From the NCBI GenBank assembly GCA_018401695.1, contig JAGYKD010000003.1, positions 417,476 through 481,475 of the forward strand: DNA of 64,000 nt, given 5' to 3'. The notes below the pieces were generated by a model. The model had not been told where the DNA came from and did not search any database. It was given only the letters and a program-made list of their open reading frames with translations. This DNA is from Flavobacteriales bacterium. GTDB lineage: Bacteria; Bacteroidota; Bacteroidia; CAIKAF01. Shown here one piece after another: positions 34,566-42,715 of this stretch. Numbering within the stretch: the first letter of the stretch is position 1; every line of letters begins with the position of its first letter. The position numbers were made by a program, and so were the translations under genes.

Positions 34566-35438
34566 ATGAAAAATCTTGCGCTACTTAGCCTTTTGCTCTC
34601 CTTTGCTGTGGTTTCCTGCGAAACAGACATCGACCTTTCCGTTCCGGTAAATGAGGTAGGCCTGGTGATCGATGCCTCCATCGAACAGGGCCAATTTGCC
34701 AAAGTTTCCCTAACAGAAACCTATCCATATACCCAGGTAATTTCCCTCGACAGCTTACTCAACTTAGTGGTAGACTCCGCCACCGTCATTCTTAGCGATG
34801 GTCTTTTTACCGATACCCTGGAGTTTACCATAGACCCCAACAGTTTCCCGCCCGTGTATTATAGAGGCACCAATCCCGCACTTATGGGACAAGTAGGGCG
34901 TACCTACTTTCTTACCGTCATTGCAGGCCAAGATACCGCCACTGCTTCTACTACTATTCCCGAAGTAGTGGCTCTGGACAGCCTGGCTTTTGAACCCGAT
35001 GGCGACGAGCCGGAATTTGGCCGTATTCGCGTTTGGTTTCGCGACCCTCCGGTACCCGGCAACCATTACCGGGTTTTTGCGCGTACTCAGGCCTTTCCTG
35101 ACTTTGCACCGCTTAGGCGCAGCGTCTTTGAAGACCGCATCGTAAACGGCGACTCCATTTTCTTCGATATCTCCAAACCCGATCCTTTGCCTTTCTTTTT
35201 GGTATCCGATACCCTCGACTTCGACGAACGTCGCCGTTACACCGGTGGAGATACCGTGGATATTAAGTTTTGCAGCATCTCACGCGATAGCTACAATTTT
35301 ATCAGAACCTATGAAGCGGCTTCCGGTAGTTTTGAAAATCCATTCTCTGCACCCACCTTTGTAAAAGGCAATGTAAATGGAGCTATAGGAGGTTTTGTAG
35401 GCTATGGTGCCAGTTATCACACATATATCGTTCCTTGA
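34566..35438 (+). CDS. DUF4249-family lipoprotein
   Basis: 290 residues. The signal peptide has a lipobox (FAVVSC, Cys at about 19). It reads like DUF4249: ETDIDLSVPVNEVGLVIDAS, then repeated 'DSATVILSDG', a middle GQVGRTYFLTVI block and a YNFIRTYEAASGSFENPFSAP segment near the end followed by GNVNGAIGGFVGY. These proteins are outer-membrane lipoproteins encoded next to a TonB-dependent receptor, as here. They probably sit on the extracellular side and help capture the ligand, a role inferred by analogy to SusD. Function is otherwise unknown. Confidence 0.8.
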   Translation: MKNLALLSLLLSFAVVSCETDIDLSVPVNEVGLVIDASIEQGQFAKVSLTETYPYTQVISLDSLLNLVVDSATVILSDGLFTDTLEFTIDPNSFPPVYYRGTNPALMGQVGRTYFLTVIAGQDTATASTTIPEVVALDSLAFEPDGDEPEFGRIRVWFRDPPVPGNHYRVFARTQAFPDFAPLRRSVFEDRIVNGDSIFFDISKPDPLPFFLVSDTLDFDERRRYTGGDTVDIKFCSISRDSYNFIRTYEAASGSFENPFSAPTFVKGNVNGAIGGFVGYGASYHTYIVP

Positions 35439-35442
35439 GTCG

Positions 35443-35450
35443 TACCTTTG
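35443..35450 (+). promoter_or_regulatory. Bacteroidota -7 box of trxB
   Basis: TACCTTTG, 32 nt upstream of the trxB ATG and just after the DUF4249 stop, giving a normal short leader. Confidence 0.5.
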
Positions 35451-35482
35451 CCCTATACTTAGAGAGTTCATATTTTTAGGCC

Positions 35483-36448
35483 ATGAGTGAAGAAAAAGAA
35501 ATTATCCCCTGTTTAATTTTAGGTTCCGGCCCGGCCGGTTATACGGCCGCTATCTATGCAGCACGCGCCGGTCTAAATCCGGTTATGATTACCGGTGCAG
35601 AACCCGGAGGTCAACTCATGATCACCAACGATGTGGAGAATTACCCGGGCTATCCCGACGGCATCATGGGGCCACAAATGATGGAAGATTTTAAAAAGCA
35701 AGCCGAACGCTTCGGAACCGAGGTGCGTTTTGGAATGGGAACCGCGGTTGATTTTTCCCAACGCCCCTTCAAAATAGAAGTAGACGGCACCAAAACGGTA
35801 TATGCCGAAACCCTCATTATTTCTACAGGTGCTTCTGCCAAATGGTTAGGGCTTGAAAGCGAGCAAAGACTCAACGGAAAAGGGGTTTCAGCTTGTGCGG
35901 TATGCGACGGCTTTTTTTACCGGAATCAAGAAGTAGCCATTGTAGGTGGTGGAGACACTGCTTGTGAAGAAGCTACCTATCTCTCAAAGATTTGCAGCAG
36001 AGTGCACATGTTTGTGCGTAGCGACCAAATGCGCGCCAGCCAAATCATGCAAGATAGGGTGCTGAAAAATTCAAAAATTCAGGTGTATTGGAATACCGAA
36101 ACCGATGAAATTTTAGGGGATGATGTGGTAGAAGGAGTCCGTATAAAGAACCGTATTTCCGAAGAAACCGAAGAAATTCCGGTGACCGGCTTTTTTGTGG
36201 CCATTGGCCACAAACCCAATACCGATATCTTTAAAGGAAAATTGGCCATGGACGAGGCCGGCTATTTAATGACCAAAGCCGACAGCACCGCCACCGAGAT
36301 TCCAGGTGTTTTTGCTGCCGGCGATGTGCAAGACGCCATTTACAGGCAAGCCGTTACTGCGGCCGGAACCGGTTGTATGGCTGCCCTGGAGGCGGAACGC
36401 TTCTTGGCTGCTCAGGAAGCACACGCTGAGGCCGAGACGAAGGCCTGA
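35483..36448 (+). CDS. trxB: thioredoxin reductase
   Basis: 321 residues. FAD site LGSGPAGYTAAIYAARAGL, the redox-active CAVCDG (Cys138 and Cys141), the NADPH site VAIVGGGDTACEEA, and the second FAD motif GVFAAGDVQD. It reduces thioredoxin with NADPH in the cytosol. The length equals E. coli TrxB (321). Its last 95 bp are overlapped on the other strand by the next gene. Confidence 0.96.
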   Translation: MSEEKEIIPCLILGSGPAGYTAAIYAARAGLNPVMITGAEPGGQLMITNDVENYPGYPDGIMGPQMMEDFKKQAERFGTEVRFGMGTAVDFSQRPFKIEVDGTKTVYAETLIISTGASAKWLGLESEQRLNGKGVSACAVCDGFFYRNQEVAIVGGGDTACEEATYLSKICSRVHMFVRSDQMRASQIMQDRVLKNSKIQVYWNTETDEILGDDVVEGVRIKNRISEETEEIPVTGFFVAIGHKPNTDIFKGKLAMDEAGYLMTKADSTATEIPGVFAAGDVQDAIYRQAVTAAGTGCMAALEAERFLAAQEAHAEAETKA

Positions 36449-37064
36449 TCTTACCTAGTTGCATGGATACGTTAATTCCTAAATGAAAGGGCAAGCTTTG
36501 TAAATCCCAAGCATGGCGTTGGGTATTCCCTTCAAAGTCCCCATCCTGTTGGGTGTAGCTGTATTCCAAGCCTAAAATTTCGCCCCGCAACCAAAAACGC
36601 GTACCTAAAGGAATCCAAAGTTCGGCGCTTAATTGAATGCCTAAGTGTTGACTTGGCCCTTCCCATCGGTGCATCAATTGAGATTGCCACCAGTGTTGCT
36701 CTTCTTGGTGTCCAAACCCCCAACTAAAGCGGCACAAACCCACCAATTTTATTTTTCGGATTTGAGGATTGGGGGTATAGCCCAAAACCAGTCCGGCGCC
36801 GTATTGATGCATCTTGCCTTCGCTACGGCTTTGTTGTTGATTGCTGGAATGCCCTCCAAAGCTTCCATGCACATGTGCCCCCATCCAAAGGCTTTTTTGT
36901 TGGAACAACACTTCTGCATGCAAACTGCCGCTGTGTTCGGATAAGGCATTCCCCTCGGTTCTTTTAAAGCCTACCGAAGGGCCAATCAAGCATTGGCTGC
37001 AAACAATAGATGGCAAAGCCGCCAAAAAAAACAAGGATAATGAATAAGGATAAATAACCCGCAT
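36354..37064 (-). CDS. outer-membrane protein, function unknown
   Basis: 236 residues from ATG 37064 (MRVIYPYSLSLFFLAALPSIVCSQ), a good signal peptide; the track adds 19 codons. The body shows amphipathic barrel strands (YGAGLVLGYTPN, IQLSAELWIPLG, RFWLRGEILGLEYSY, FHLGINVSMQLG). Barrel sequence appears to end near residue 205. The last ~30 residues (PSSRPQRVLPEQPRSV) are Pro/Arg-rich and are encoded antisense to the 3' end of trxB. This tail may be a read-through product of lost stop codons or an assembly/frameshift effect. It has no partner genes and no known family. Confidence 0.6.
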   Translation of the reverse strand: MRVIYPYSLSLFFLAALPSIVCSQCLIGPSVGFKRTEGNALSEHSGSLHAEVLFQQKSLWMGAHVHGSFGGHSSNQQQSRSEGKMHQYGAGLVLGYTPNPQIRKIKLVGLCRFSWGFGHQEEQHWWQSQLMHRWEGPSQHLGIQLSAELWIPLGTRFWLRGEILGLEYSYTQQDGDFEGNTQRHAWDLQSLPFHLGINVSMQLGKIRPSSRPQRVLPEQPRSVPPPGQPYNRFRPQ

Positions 37065-37132
37065 GGCATTGCATTTGCGGGTGGGGTAGGGTAAAATTAA
37101 GAAAAAAGCAACGCTTTGCAAAGCACAAAACT

Positions 37133-37140
37133 TACCTTTG
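37133..37140 (+). promoter_or_regulatory. Bacteroidota -7 box before gene 37145
   Basis: TACCTTTG-TCCT-ATG: identical to the mnmE arrangement, 4 nt spacing, so a leaderless transcript is likely. Confidence 0.55.
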
Positions 37141-37144
37141 TCCT

Positions 37145-37663
37145 ATGCCTAAGCGATGGATTGTTGCCTTACTTGCTCCTGTATTTTTTCTGGGGACTTG
37201 GGCTTTTGCCGTGCAAAAGGAGCCAAGCATGCGCATTGGATTGCTCACGGATTTTGCTTTGCCCTACGATTTGGAGCCGGCCTCCATTGGCAAGGAGCAA
37301 GTAGACTTATTGGCATTACTTACCCCCGACAGTTGCCAACTGGTACTTAATAAATACGCCAAAGGAAAAGATGTTCAGCTGTTGGTTTCTTTGCCCTTTA
37401 TGACTTCTGATTTTGACATTGAATCGGCTTTGATGACCAAAGAACAGCATGTGAGAAAAAGGGTCGATCGATGGCATCAACACCAAATCCCTTCCTTTTT
37501 TTACCAAGAACAAGGATACACCGTTTTTAGAATCCTTTTCATGGAACATCAATCCAATATGAGGGTTTGTATTGATTTGGTGGCTCGGTCAGAGCAAGCA
37601 AGTCCATTGGAAGCAAGCTTTATCCAGGAAGACCATTTTGTATTAACGCGTTTAAAAGATTGA
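37145..37663 (+). CDS. secreted or membrane-anchored hypothetical protein
   Basis: 172 residues. N-terminal hydrophobic segment (IVALLAPVFFLGTWAFAVQ) is a signal peptide or anchor. The rest has a mixed alpha/beta look (SMRIGLLTDFALPYDLEPAS, LALLTPDSCQLVLN, FDIESALMTKEQHVRKRVD). No known family. The next gene, a lipoprotein, starts 4 nt after its stop, so they form a two-gene operon, probably for an envelope function. Good boundaries and a perfect -7 box support that it is a real gene. Confidence 0.62.
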   Translation: MPKRWIVALLAPVFFLGTWAFAVQKEPSMRIGLLTDFALPYDLEPASIGKEQVDLLALLTPDSCQLVLNKYAKGKDVQLLVSLPFMTSDFDIESALMTKEQHVRKRVDRWHQHQIPSFFYQEQGYTVFRILFMEHQSNMRVCIDLVARSEQASPLEASFIQEDHFVLTRLKD

Positions 37664-37666
37664 TGG

Positions 37667-38233
37667 ATGCATAAAATAGCTAAGGCTTTAGCCCTTGGGG
37701 GCGTATTAATTATAGCTCTAAGTTTAAGTCAATGCCGCATGGGCATGGGTGGTGCCCGAGGCGGGTCAAAAGGGCTTCCCTCTCCCAAATACTACCTTTC
37801 CCTGGTAAAGGAACAAGGCTATATGCTTTTTTGGAAGCCCCAAAAATTCAAGTTTAAGGGCGAAAAGGTTGCTATGGACTACACCTTGTTTGTGGATCAA
37901 AATTACGTACTAACCAACCAGGATTCCATAGATATTCGGTTTACCTATAAAACCAAAGAAAGACCGAACACGGAGCTTTTGCCTTCCATAGGGCTCAGTC
38001 AGTTTGGCGATAGTCTGCTGTTTGGAAATTTTAAAACTGTTTTTCTAAAGCCAAATAAAAAGAGCTGGGAGTGGAGGCTCGAAGCTAAAATTTCGAAGGA
38101 AGCCTTTCTGCAAAGCTATTTACCCAAAAAGGACCGATGGTTTTTGCATTTGGGAGATTTATCCCTAATGGAGACCACAAAACATTATAAAGTGCGCGGA
38201 CTTATGCAGCAAATGCACGACCGCCCATTCTAG
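37667..38233 (+). CDS. lipoprotein, function unknown
   Basis: 188 residues. Lipobox-like ALSLSQC at the end of a hydrophobic segment (Cys about 23) followed by a Gly-rich flexible linker (MGMGGARGGSKG). The C-terminal region is a beta-rich domain (VAMDYTLFVDQNYVLTNQDS, IDIRFTYKTKERPNTE), with no recognised family. It is translationally close to the gene upstream (4 nt), and the two are probably made together. Placed after them, the TRL-like lipoprotein at 38341 has a separate AT-rich upstream region. Confidence 0.6.
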   Translation: MHKIAKALALGGVLIIALSLSQCRMGMGGARGGSKGLPSPKYYLSLVKEQGYMLFWKPQKFKFKGEKVAMDYTLFVDQNYVLTNQDSIDIRFTYKTKERPNTELLPSIGLSQFGDSLLFGNFKTVFLKPNKKSWEWRLEAKISKEAFLQSYLPKKDRWFLHLGDLSLMETTKHYKVRGLMQQMHDRPF

Positions 38234-38340
38234 ATTACATGGGAGTATTTGCGTATTTCACAATCAAATGTGTATTAGTTTATTAAAAAATGTTGGTGGT
38301 TATTTGAATTCCTATTATACTTGCCATAAATCTTAACGTT

Positions 38341-38628
38341 ATGAAAAAGATCAACAAACTAATGATGGCTGCCGTAGTTGCCGGCGGAATGATGCTTTCT
38401 TCTTGTTCAATCACCATGCCGGTGAATGCTACTTCTAACCCTGTGGGTAACAAAGTAGGTATGTCTTCCGGTAGCTGTATCTTCGGATACCTTTGCTTTG
38501 GTGTAGATGCTTCTATCCAAACTGCAGCTGCTAACGGTGGTATTTCTAAAATCTCTACAGTAGACATGAAGATGAAAAATCTTTTGGGTATTGTAGTTAC
38601 TTACGAAACCATTGTAACCGGAGAATAA
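38341..38628 (+). CDS. TRL-like family lipoprotein
   Basis: 95 residues. Signal peptide with lipobox MMLSSC (Cys 22). The mature part has the TRL-like pattern: PVNATSNPVGNKVGMSSG, then a GYLCFGVDASIQTAAANGG segment, then ISKISTVDMKMKNLLGIVVT and a C-terminal YETIVTGE. TRL-like proteins are small outer-membrane lipoproteins of unknown function named from tRNA-associated loci; no tRNA is seen here. A strong terminator follows. Confidence 0.82.
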   Translation: MKKINKLMMAAVVAGGMMLSSCSITMPVNATSNPVGNKVGMSSGSCIFGYLCFGVDASIQTAAANGGISKISTVDMKMKNLLGIVVTYETIVTGE

Positions 38629-38646
38629 TTCGCTCCAACATTTTTT

Positions 38647-38683
38647 TAAAAGCTGCCTTTCTTTGGAAGGGCAGTTTTTTTTT
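38647..38683 (+). terminator. intrinsic terminator of the TRL-like gene
   Basis: CTGCCTTTC-TTT-GGAAGGGCAG hairpin with a 10-nt T run, directly downstream of the stop codon. Confidence 0.85.
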
Positions 38684-38695
38684 GTTCAAAAATCT

Positions 38696-38843
38696 GCGCC
38701 CCCGATGGAAGCAGGTAGCCCACAGGGTGCAGAGGCTTGGGCTTAGGAGCTGCGGGCGCGTGGAGCTTTGCGGAACGCCGACCACAGCCCTTAAGCCCGC
38801 CTTTGCAACCGAGGACTACCGCAGACAGCGGGAATTGGCGCCC
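38696..38843 (-). repeat. structured GC-rich element E8
   Basis: Closing GCGCC (38696-38700) with GGCGC at the other end. On the minus strand it starts 3 bp after the stop of the 38847 gene, sense direction. Core words GGGCTGTGGTCGG and CCGCAAAGCTCCACG; arms GGCTTGGGCTTAGG with CCCTTAAGCCCGCC and GGTAGCCC with GGACTACC. Confidence 0.65.
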
Positions 38844-38846
38844 TAA

Positions 38847-39335
38847 TCACCCTTTCTTTCTGCTCCATCCAAAGCCCAGAACCAACCCGCTAAGCAATAC
38901 ACAAATTCCTATGCCCCAAGGCATCCAGCCTAAGTTTTTTTGTCGCTGCTCCCAATAGTTTTGGCGACGGTTTTCCAAGTCCAAGGGGCCCGAAACGATG
39001 TGCCAGGGCCATAGGTTTCCTTGCTCTTTGCCCATGTGGCAGCCACAAAATTGCGGCTGATTTCTAAGTGCCCCGGCCAAGCTGTCGGCGTCTGCGCCTC
39101 GGTATTGCAGCCGACCCTCCGTGCTTGAGATTTGAAGGTACAGGGCATCTTTGTTTTGAAAAACCCCGGTGGCTTCTTTTACCCGCACTTTTTCGATGTC
39201 AATCCAGTTTAGGCATAGGCATTTCTCCTGTGCCTGGTCTTGGTGCAATACCTGTTTGCTCAGCCAGTATAAGCCACCAAGGCTTAGGGTGGCAAACAAA
39301 GCAGCCATCAACAAGGATTTAAATCGAATCTTCAT
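38847..39335 (-). CDS. small membrane protein, function unknown
   Basis: 162 residues from ATG 39335 (MKIRFKSLLMAALFATLSLGG); the track ORF adds 30 codons read from inside hslR. One helix near residues 8-26 and one near the end (WGIGICVLLSGLVLGFGW), enclosing a periplasmic segment with CLCLN and FCGCHMG cysteines. The orientation and number suggest a membrane protein exposing the middle part to the periplasm. I recognise no family. It overlaps hslR by 17 bp and follows recG-hslR as third gene of that operon, ending right at element E8. Confidence 0.6.
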   Translation of the reverse strand: MKIRFKSLLMAALFATLSLGGLYWLSKQVLHQDQAQEKCLCLNWIDIEKVRVKEATGVFQNKDALYLQISSTEGRLQYRGADADSLAGALRNQPQFCGCHMGKEQGNLWPWHIVSGPLDLENRRQNYWEQRQKNLGWMPWGIGICVLLSGLVLGFGWSRKKG

Positions 39336-39702
39336 CGGGTTTGAATTCATCCAAATCGCGGCGTTCTTTTTTGGTGGGTCTTCCGGTGCCGCTTTGCCTT
39401 TCGCCTTGCCGGAGCACTTTGCCACCGGACAAAACCGCTGTTTGTGGTGGCGTTAAATCTACCCGATAGGCATTCAGTTGTTTGGCCGGCAGTCGTTGCT
39501 TGGGAATTTCCAGTATTCGAAATTGAAACACAAAGGGCGATTTTGAAAAACTGATTTCATCGCCGGGCAATACCACCTTCGATGCTTTTTGGGTTTTGCC
39601 TTGCATTTTTACGCGGCCTCCCTGGCAAGCTTCGGCGGCTTGGGTGCGTGTTTTGGTGTAGCGCAGCATCCAAAGCAGTTTGTCTATTCTTACTCCGTTC
39701 AT
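39319..39702 (-). CDS. hslR: ribosome-associated heat shock protein Hsp15 (S4 domain)
   Basis: 127 residues from ATG 39702, giving an ATGA overlap with the recG stop. S4 RNA-binding fold: VRIDKLLWMLRYTKTRTQAAEACQ, then GRVKMQGKTQKASKVVLPGDEI. The tail KKERRDLDEFKPDEDS is typical for the family. Hsp15 binds free 50S subunits carrying nascent chains and helps recycle them after heat shock. The longer track start (39717) lies inside recG and is less likely. Confidence 0.88.
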   Translation of the reverse strand: MNGVRIDKLLWMLRYTKTRTQAAEACQGGRVKMQGKTQKASKVVLPGDEISFSKSPFVFQFRILEIPKQRLPAKQLNAYRVDLTPPQTAVLSGGKVLRQGERQSGTGRPTKKERRDLDEFKPDEDSI

Positions 39703-41801
39703 GAGATCATGGACCAATCGTTGCGTGATTCTTCGCGAACCTGAAGGTAGCGTTTAAGTCCTTGGTGTTTTTCCAGGGAAAGTTCCGGGTCCTGGCCCAG
39801 CAAAGCCTCGGCTTCTGCACGGGCGTGGTGCATGATTAATCGGTCTTCGGCCAAATCGGCAATTTTAAATTTCAAATCACCGCTTTGTCTGGTGCCTTCA
39901 ATCTCTCCCGGGCCCCGCAGTTCCAAATCTTTTTCAGCGATTTTGAATCCATCGTTGGTTTCGCACATGATGCGCATGCGGGCCTTGCCTTCTTCGCTGA
40001 GTTTTGGTCCCGTTAGTAAAATGCACCAGGATTGATCGGCACCTCTGCCTACGCGCCCCCTCAATTGGTGCAATTGACTAAGGCCAAAGCGTTCGGCACT
40101 TTCAATTACCATAAGCGTGGCGTTGGGTACGTTTACGCCCACCTCAATTACGGTAGTAGCCACCAACACCTTCACTTCCCCTTTTACAAAGCGCCGCATA
40201 ACGTCTTCTTTCTCGGCCGGTTTCATTTGTCCGTGCAACAAATCGGCCGGTACTTCGGGCATGGCTTTTTTGAGCCGTTCGAACCCTTCCAAAAGGTCTC
40301 TAAAGTCCAGGGATTCGCTTCCCTCAATGAGTGGGTACACCAAATAGGCCTGCCGGCCTTCCTGAATTTGTCCTTTAAGGAAATTATAGGCTTCCAGTCG
40401 GTAGGCCTCGTGGCGGTGCACGGTGCGCACAGGTTTTCTGCCCGGCGGCAGTTCGTTAATGATGGAAACGTCCAAATCGCCGTACCGGGTCATGGCCAAA
40501 GTTCTGGGTATGGGGGTTGCGGTCATTACCAACACGTGGGGAGGGAGCGGGGTGCTTTTGTTCCACAAACGCGCCCTTTGGGCAACCCCAAAACGATGCT
40601 GCTCGTCAATAACCGCCAGGCCCAATTGCTTAAACTGCACCACATCTTCCAACACAGCATGGGTGCCCACCAAAATGGGCAAGCTACCGTCGCGGAGGGC
40701 TTGGTGCAATACTTTTCGGGCAGCCGTTTTGGTTGATCCGGTGAGCAAACCCACCTTTAAACCCATGGGGTTCAGTAATTCTTGTATGCTTTGCGCATGT
40801 TGCTGGGCTAAAATTTCGGTGGGTGCCAAAAGCACCGACTGAAATCCATTGTCTAAAGCCAACAACATGGAAAAAACGGCCACCACGGTTTTTCCGGAGC
40901 CTACGTCCCCTTGAAGTAATCGGTTCATTTGACTTCCGGAACCTAAATCATAGCGAATTTCTTTTATCACCTGCTCTTGGGCGCCCGTAAGGCTGAAGGG
41001 AAGATGATGCTTGTAAAAATCGAGAAAAGCTCCACCTACTTTTTCGAAGGGAAAGCCTTTTTGCTGGGCTTTGCGCAGATCGCGTTTACGCAACAGACGC
41101 ATTTGGGCCATAAACAGCTCTTCGAATTTGAGTCTAAGCCGTGCTTTTTGCATGCTCGGTTCATCGGGCGGAAAATGCACTTGCCGAAGGGCAGTATTAC
41201 GGTCCGGCAAATCCAGCCTTTGCAAAAGGTCATGGGGAAGGTTTTCTGCAATTTTTACAGGAAACTGCTCCCAAACCTGGCGCACAAACTTGCCAATTTG
41301 CATGGGACCTAGTCCCGATTTTCGGCTTTTTTCGGTGCTAGGGTACACCGGTTCCAATCCTCGATTTACCGGCGTTCCATCAGAAAAAAGTTCAAATTCC
41401 GGATGCGATACTTGAACCATTCCCTGAAAGAGGGTGGGTTTGCCAAAAAATAAATACACCTTGCCCGGCACCAAACGTCCTACCAACCAATCCGTTTTTC
41501 CGAACCAAATTAAGGCAGCACTGCCGCTTTTGTCTTGAATGTGTGCCACGAATCGCTGCCGAGATTTGGTGGTCCCCAAGGTTTCTGCACTCAATACAAC
41601 GCCTAAGAATTGAACGTTGTGGGTTTTTTGGGCCAATTCCGATAAAGGAGTCAGTTTGGTTCGGTCTTCGTAACGAAAGGGAAAGTGAGTAACGAGGTCT
41701 GCGTAGGTAGCAATGCCCAACTCCTCTTTAAACACGACGGCCTTTCTGGGGCCCGCTCCTTTCAAAAAAGCCACCGATGTATCCAGTACGCTGCTGCCCA
41801 A
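39699..41801 (-). CDS. recG: ATP-dependent DNA helicase RecG
   Basis: 700 residues. N-terminal wedge/OB domain (YEDRTKLTPLSEL, IQDKSGSAALIWFGK) for branched DNA, then the SF2 helicase: Walker A LLQGDVGSGKTVVA, LLAPTEILAQQHA, DEQHRFGVAQRARLW (motif II DEQH), MTATPIPRTLAMT, VATTVIEVGVNVPNATLMV and QLRGRVGRGADQSWC. RecG regresses stalled forks and processes Holliday junctions. The start is TTG, since no ATG precedes the conserved region and an in-frame TAG lies five codons upstream. A TATTTTTG -7 box (minus strand, 41817-41824) fits that start. Confidence 0.95.
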   Translation of the reverse strand: MGSSVLDTSVAFLKGAGPRKAVVFKEELGIATYADLVTHFPFRYEDRTKLTPLSELAQKTHNVQFLGVVLSAETLGTTKSRQRFVAHIQDKSGSAALIWFGKTDWLVGRLVPGKVYLFFGKPTLFQGMVQVSHPEFELFSDGTPVNRGLEPVYPSTEKSRKSGLGPMQIGKFVRQVWEQFPVKIAENLPHDLLQRLDLPDRNTALRQVHFPPDEPSMQKARLRLKFEELFMAQMRLLRKRDLRKAQQKGFPFEKVGGAFLDFYKHHLPFSLTGAQEQVIKEIRYDLGSGSQMNRLLQGDVGSGKTVVAVFSMLLALDNGFQSVLLAPTEILAQQHAQSIQELLNPMGLKVGLLTGSTKTAARKVLHQALRDGSLPILVGTHAVLEDVVQFKQLGLAVIDEQHRFGVAQRARLWNKSTPLPPHVLVMTATPIPRTLAMTRYGDLDVSIINELPPGRKPVRTVHRHEAYRLEAYNFLKGQIQEGRQAYLVYPLIEGSESLDFRDLLEGFERLKKAMPEVPADLLHGQMKPAEKEDVMRRFVKGEVKVLVATTVIEVGVNVPNATLMVIESAERFGLSQLHQLRGRVGRGADQSWCILLTGPKLSEEGKARMRIMCETNDGFKIAEKDLELRGPGEIEGTRQSGDLKFKIADLAEDRLIMHHARAEAEALLGQDPELSLEKHQGLKRYLQVREESRNDWSMIS

Positions 41802-41816
41802 TGTTGTGCTTTCCTA

Positions 41817-41824
41817 CAAAAATA
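41817..41824 (-). promoter_or_regulatory. Bacteroidota -7 box of recG
   Basis: Minus strand TATTTTTG, 15 nt before the TTG start of recG; supports the non-ATG start. Confidence 0.4.
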
Positions 41825-41857
41825 CAAAACATAATGGGAGCGTTTAAAGGCTTAAGC

Positions 41858-41865
41858 TACCTTTG
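41858..41865 (+). promoter_or_regulatory. Bacteroidota -7 box of the OmpA-like gene
   Basis: TACCTTTG, 35 nt upstream of ATG 41901; divergent from the recG promoter. Confidence 0.5.
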
Positions 41866-41900
41866 AAATACCAATGGGTCTTCTGTAACGTTTAGATAGT

Positions 41901-42707
41901 ATGCGCTTGTGTTTTTACTTTTTGTGCTTGCTTTTTTTGGCTCCCATGTCCAGAGCGCAGCAAGCGTTTTGGACCTTGTATTTTGAAACTGCTTCGGCCC
42001 AAAGCCCGGTTGATGGACTCCCTCAGGCCTTGCACCCGGACAGCATGAAAGGCAATTTAATCGTGGTGGGATATACCGACCCTGCCGGGAATGCGGCTTC
42101 TAATATCGCTCTTGGTCTGGCTCGGGCTAAGTTTTTAAAAGCCCAATTATTGGCGTTGGGTTGGCCTTCGGAACGTATTCAAGTAGAAAGTAGGGGAGAG
42201 CAGCATGAGTTTTGGGCCCTGACTTATCCTTTGCAACGCAAGGCCGAAGTGGTATTTGTGCCCATGGCTACGACTTCTCCTAAACCCGGATGCCGTGCCC
42301 ATTTTTCAGGAGCTATTTTGGGTAATCGGGTGGTAGAAGGACATATTTCCCAAATTTATGACCTCAATGACCCCGCCGGAGAAATGGTAGGCGCCGGACG
42401 CTACCCGGACAATACGCAAGCCTTTCCCAAGGCTGTAGCTACAACCTTTGATGCCATAGCGGTAGATAAGGGAACTTCGGTAATTTTATATGCCGAACCT
42501 AATTTTGGCGGGACTCCTGTAGCCGAACTTAAAGGGCCTGCCGTTTTGGTCAATACCATTTGGTTTGGCGATCAACGCTACCTGAACAGCGGACTGGCGC
42601 CGGACAGCCTGTTGGATGCACTTTTCCCGGCCGAAGTACGCCGTTTCTCTTCAGAGAACATGCACCTTTGGTCTCATGGGTCCGTTATGGTGCAGTGCAA
42701 GGACTAA
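41901..42707 (+). CDS. secreted protein with OmpA-like segment
   Basis: 268 residues. Signal peptide MRLCFYFLCLLFLAPMSRAQ. Residues about 25-125 resemble an OmpA-type peptidoglycan-binding domain: FETASAQ, IVVGYTDPAGNAASNIALGLARAKFLKAQL and GWPSERIQVESRGE, with weak conservation of the usual Asp and Arg. The second half (KGTSVILYAEPNFGGTPVAELKGP) looks beta-rich; a crystallin-like fold is possible but not shown. OmpA-like domains tie envelope proteins to peptidoglycan. No operon partner is evident: the next gene is convergent, 8 bp away. Confidence 0.62.
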   Translation: MRLCFYFLCLLFLAPMSRAQQAFWTLYFETASAQSPVDGLPQALHPDSMKGNLIVVGYTDPAGNAASNIALGLARAKFLKAQLLALGWPSERIQVESRGEQHEFWALTYPLQRKAEVVFVPMATTSPKPGCRAHFSGAILGNRVVEGHISQIYDLNDPAGEMVGAGRYPDNTQAFPKAVATTFDAIAVDKGTSVILYAEPNFGGTPVAELKGPAVLVNTIWFGDQRYLNSGLAPDSLLDALFPAEVRRFSSENMHLWSHGSVMVQCKD

Positions 42708-42715
42708 ACTCCGAT

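Noticed and set aside
40032-40736. ORF of 234 aa on the plus strand
   Set aside because: Antisense of the recG helicase domains.
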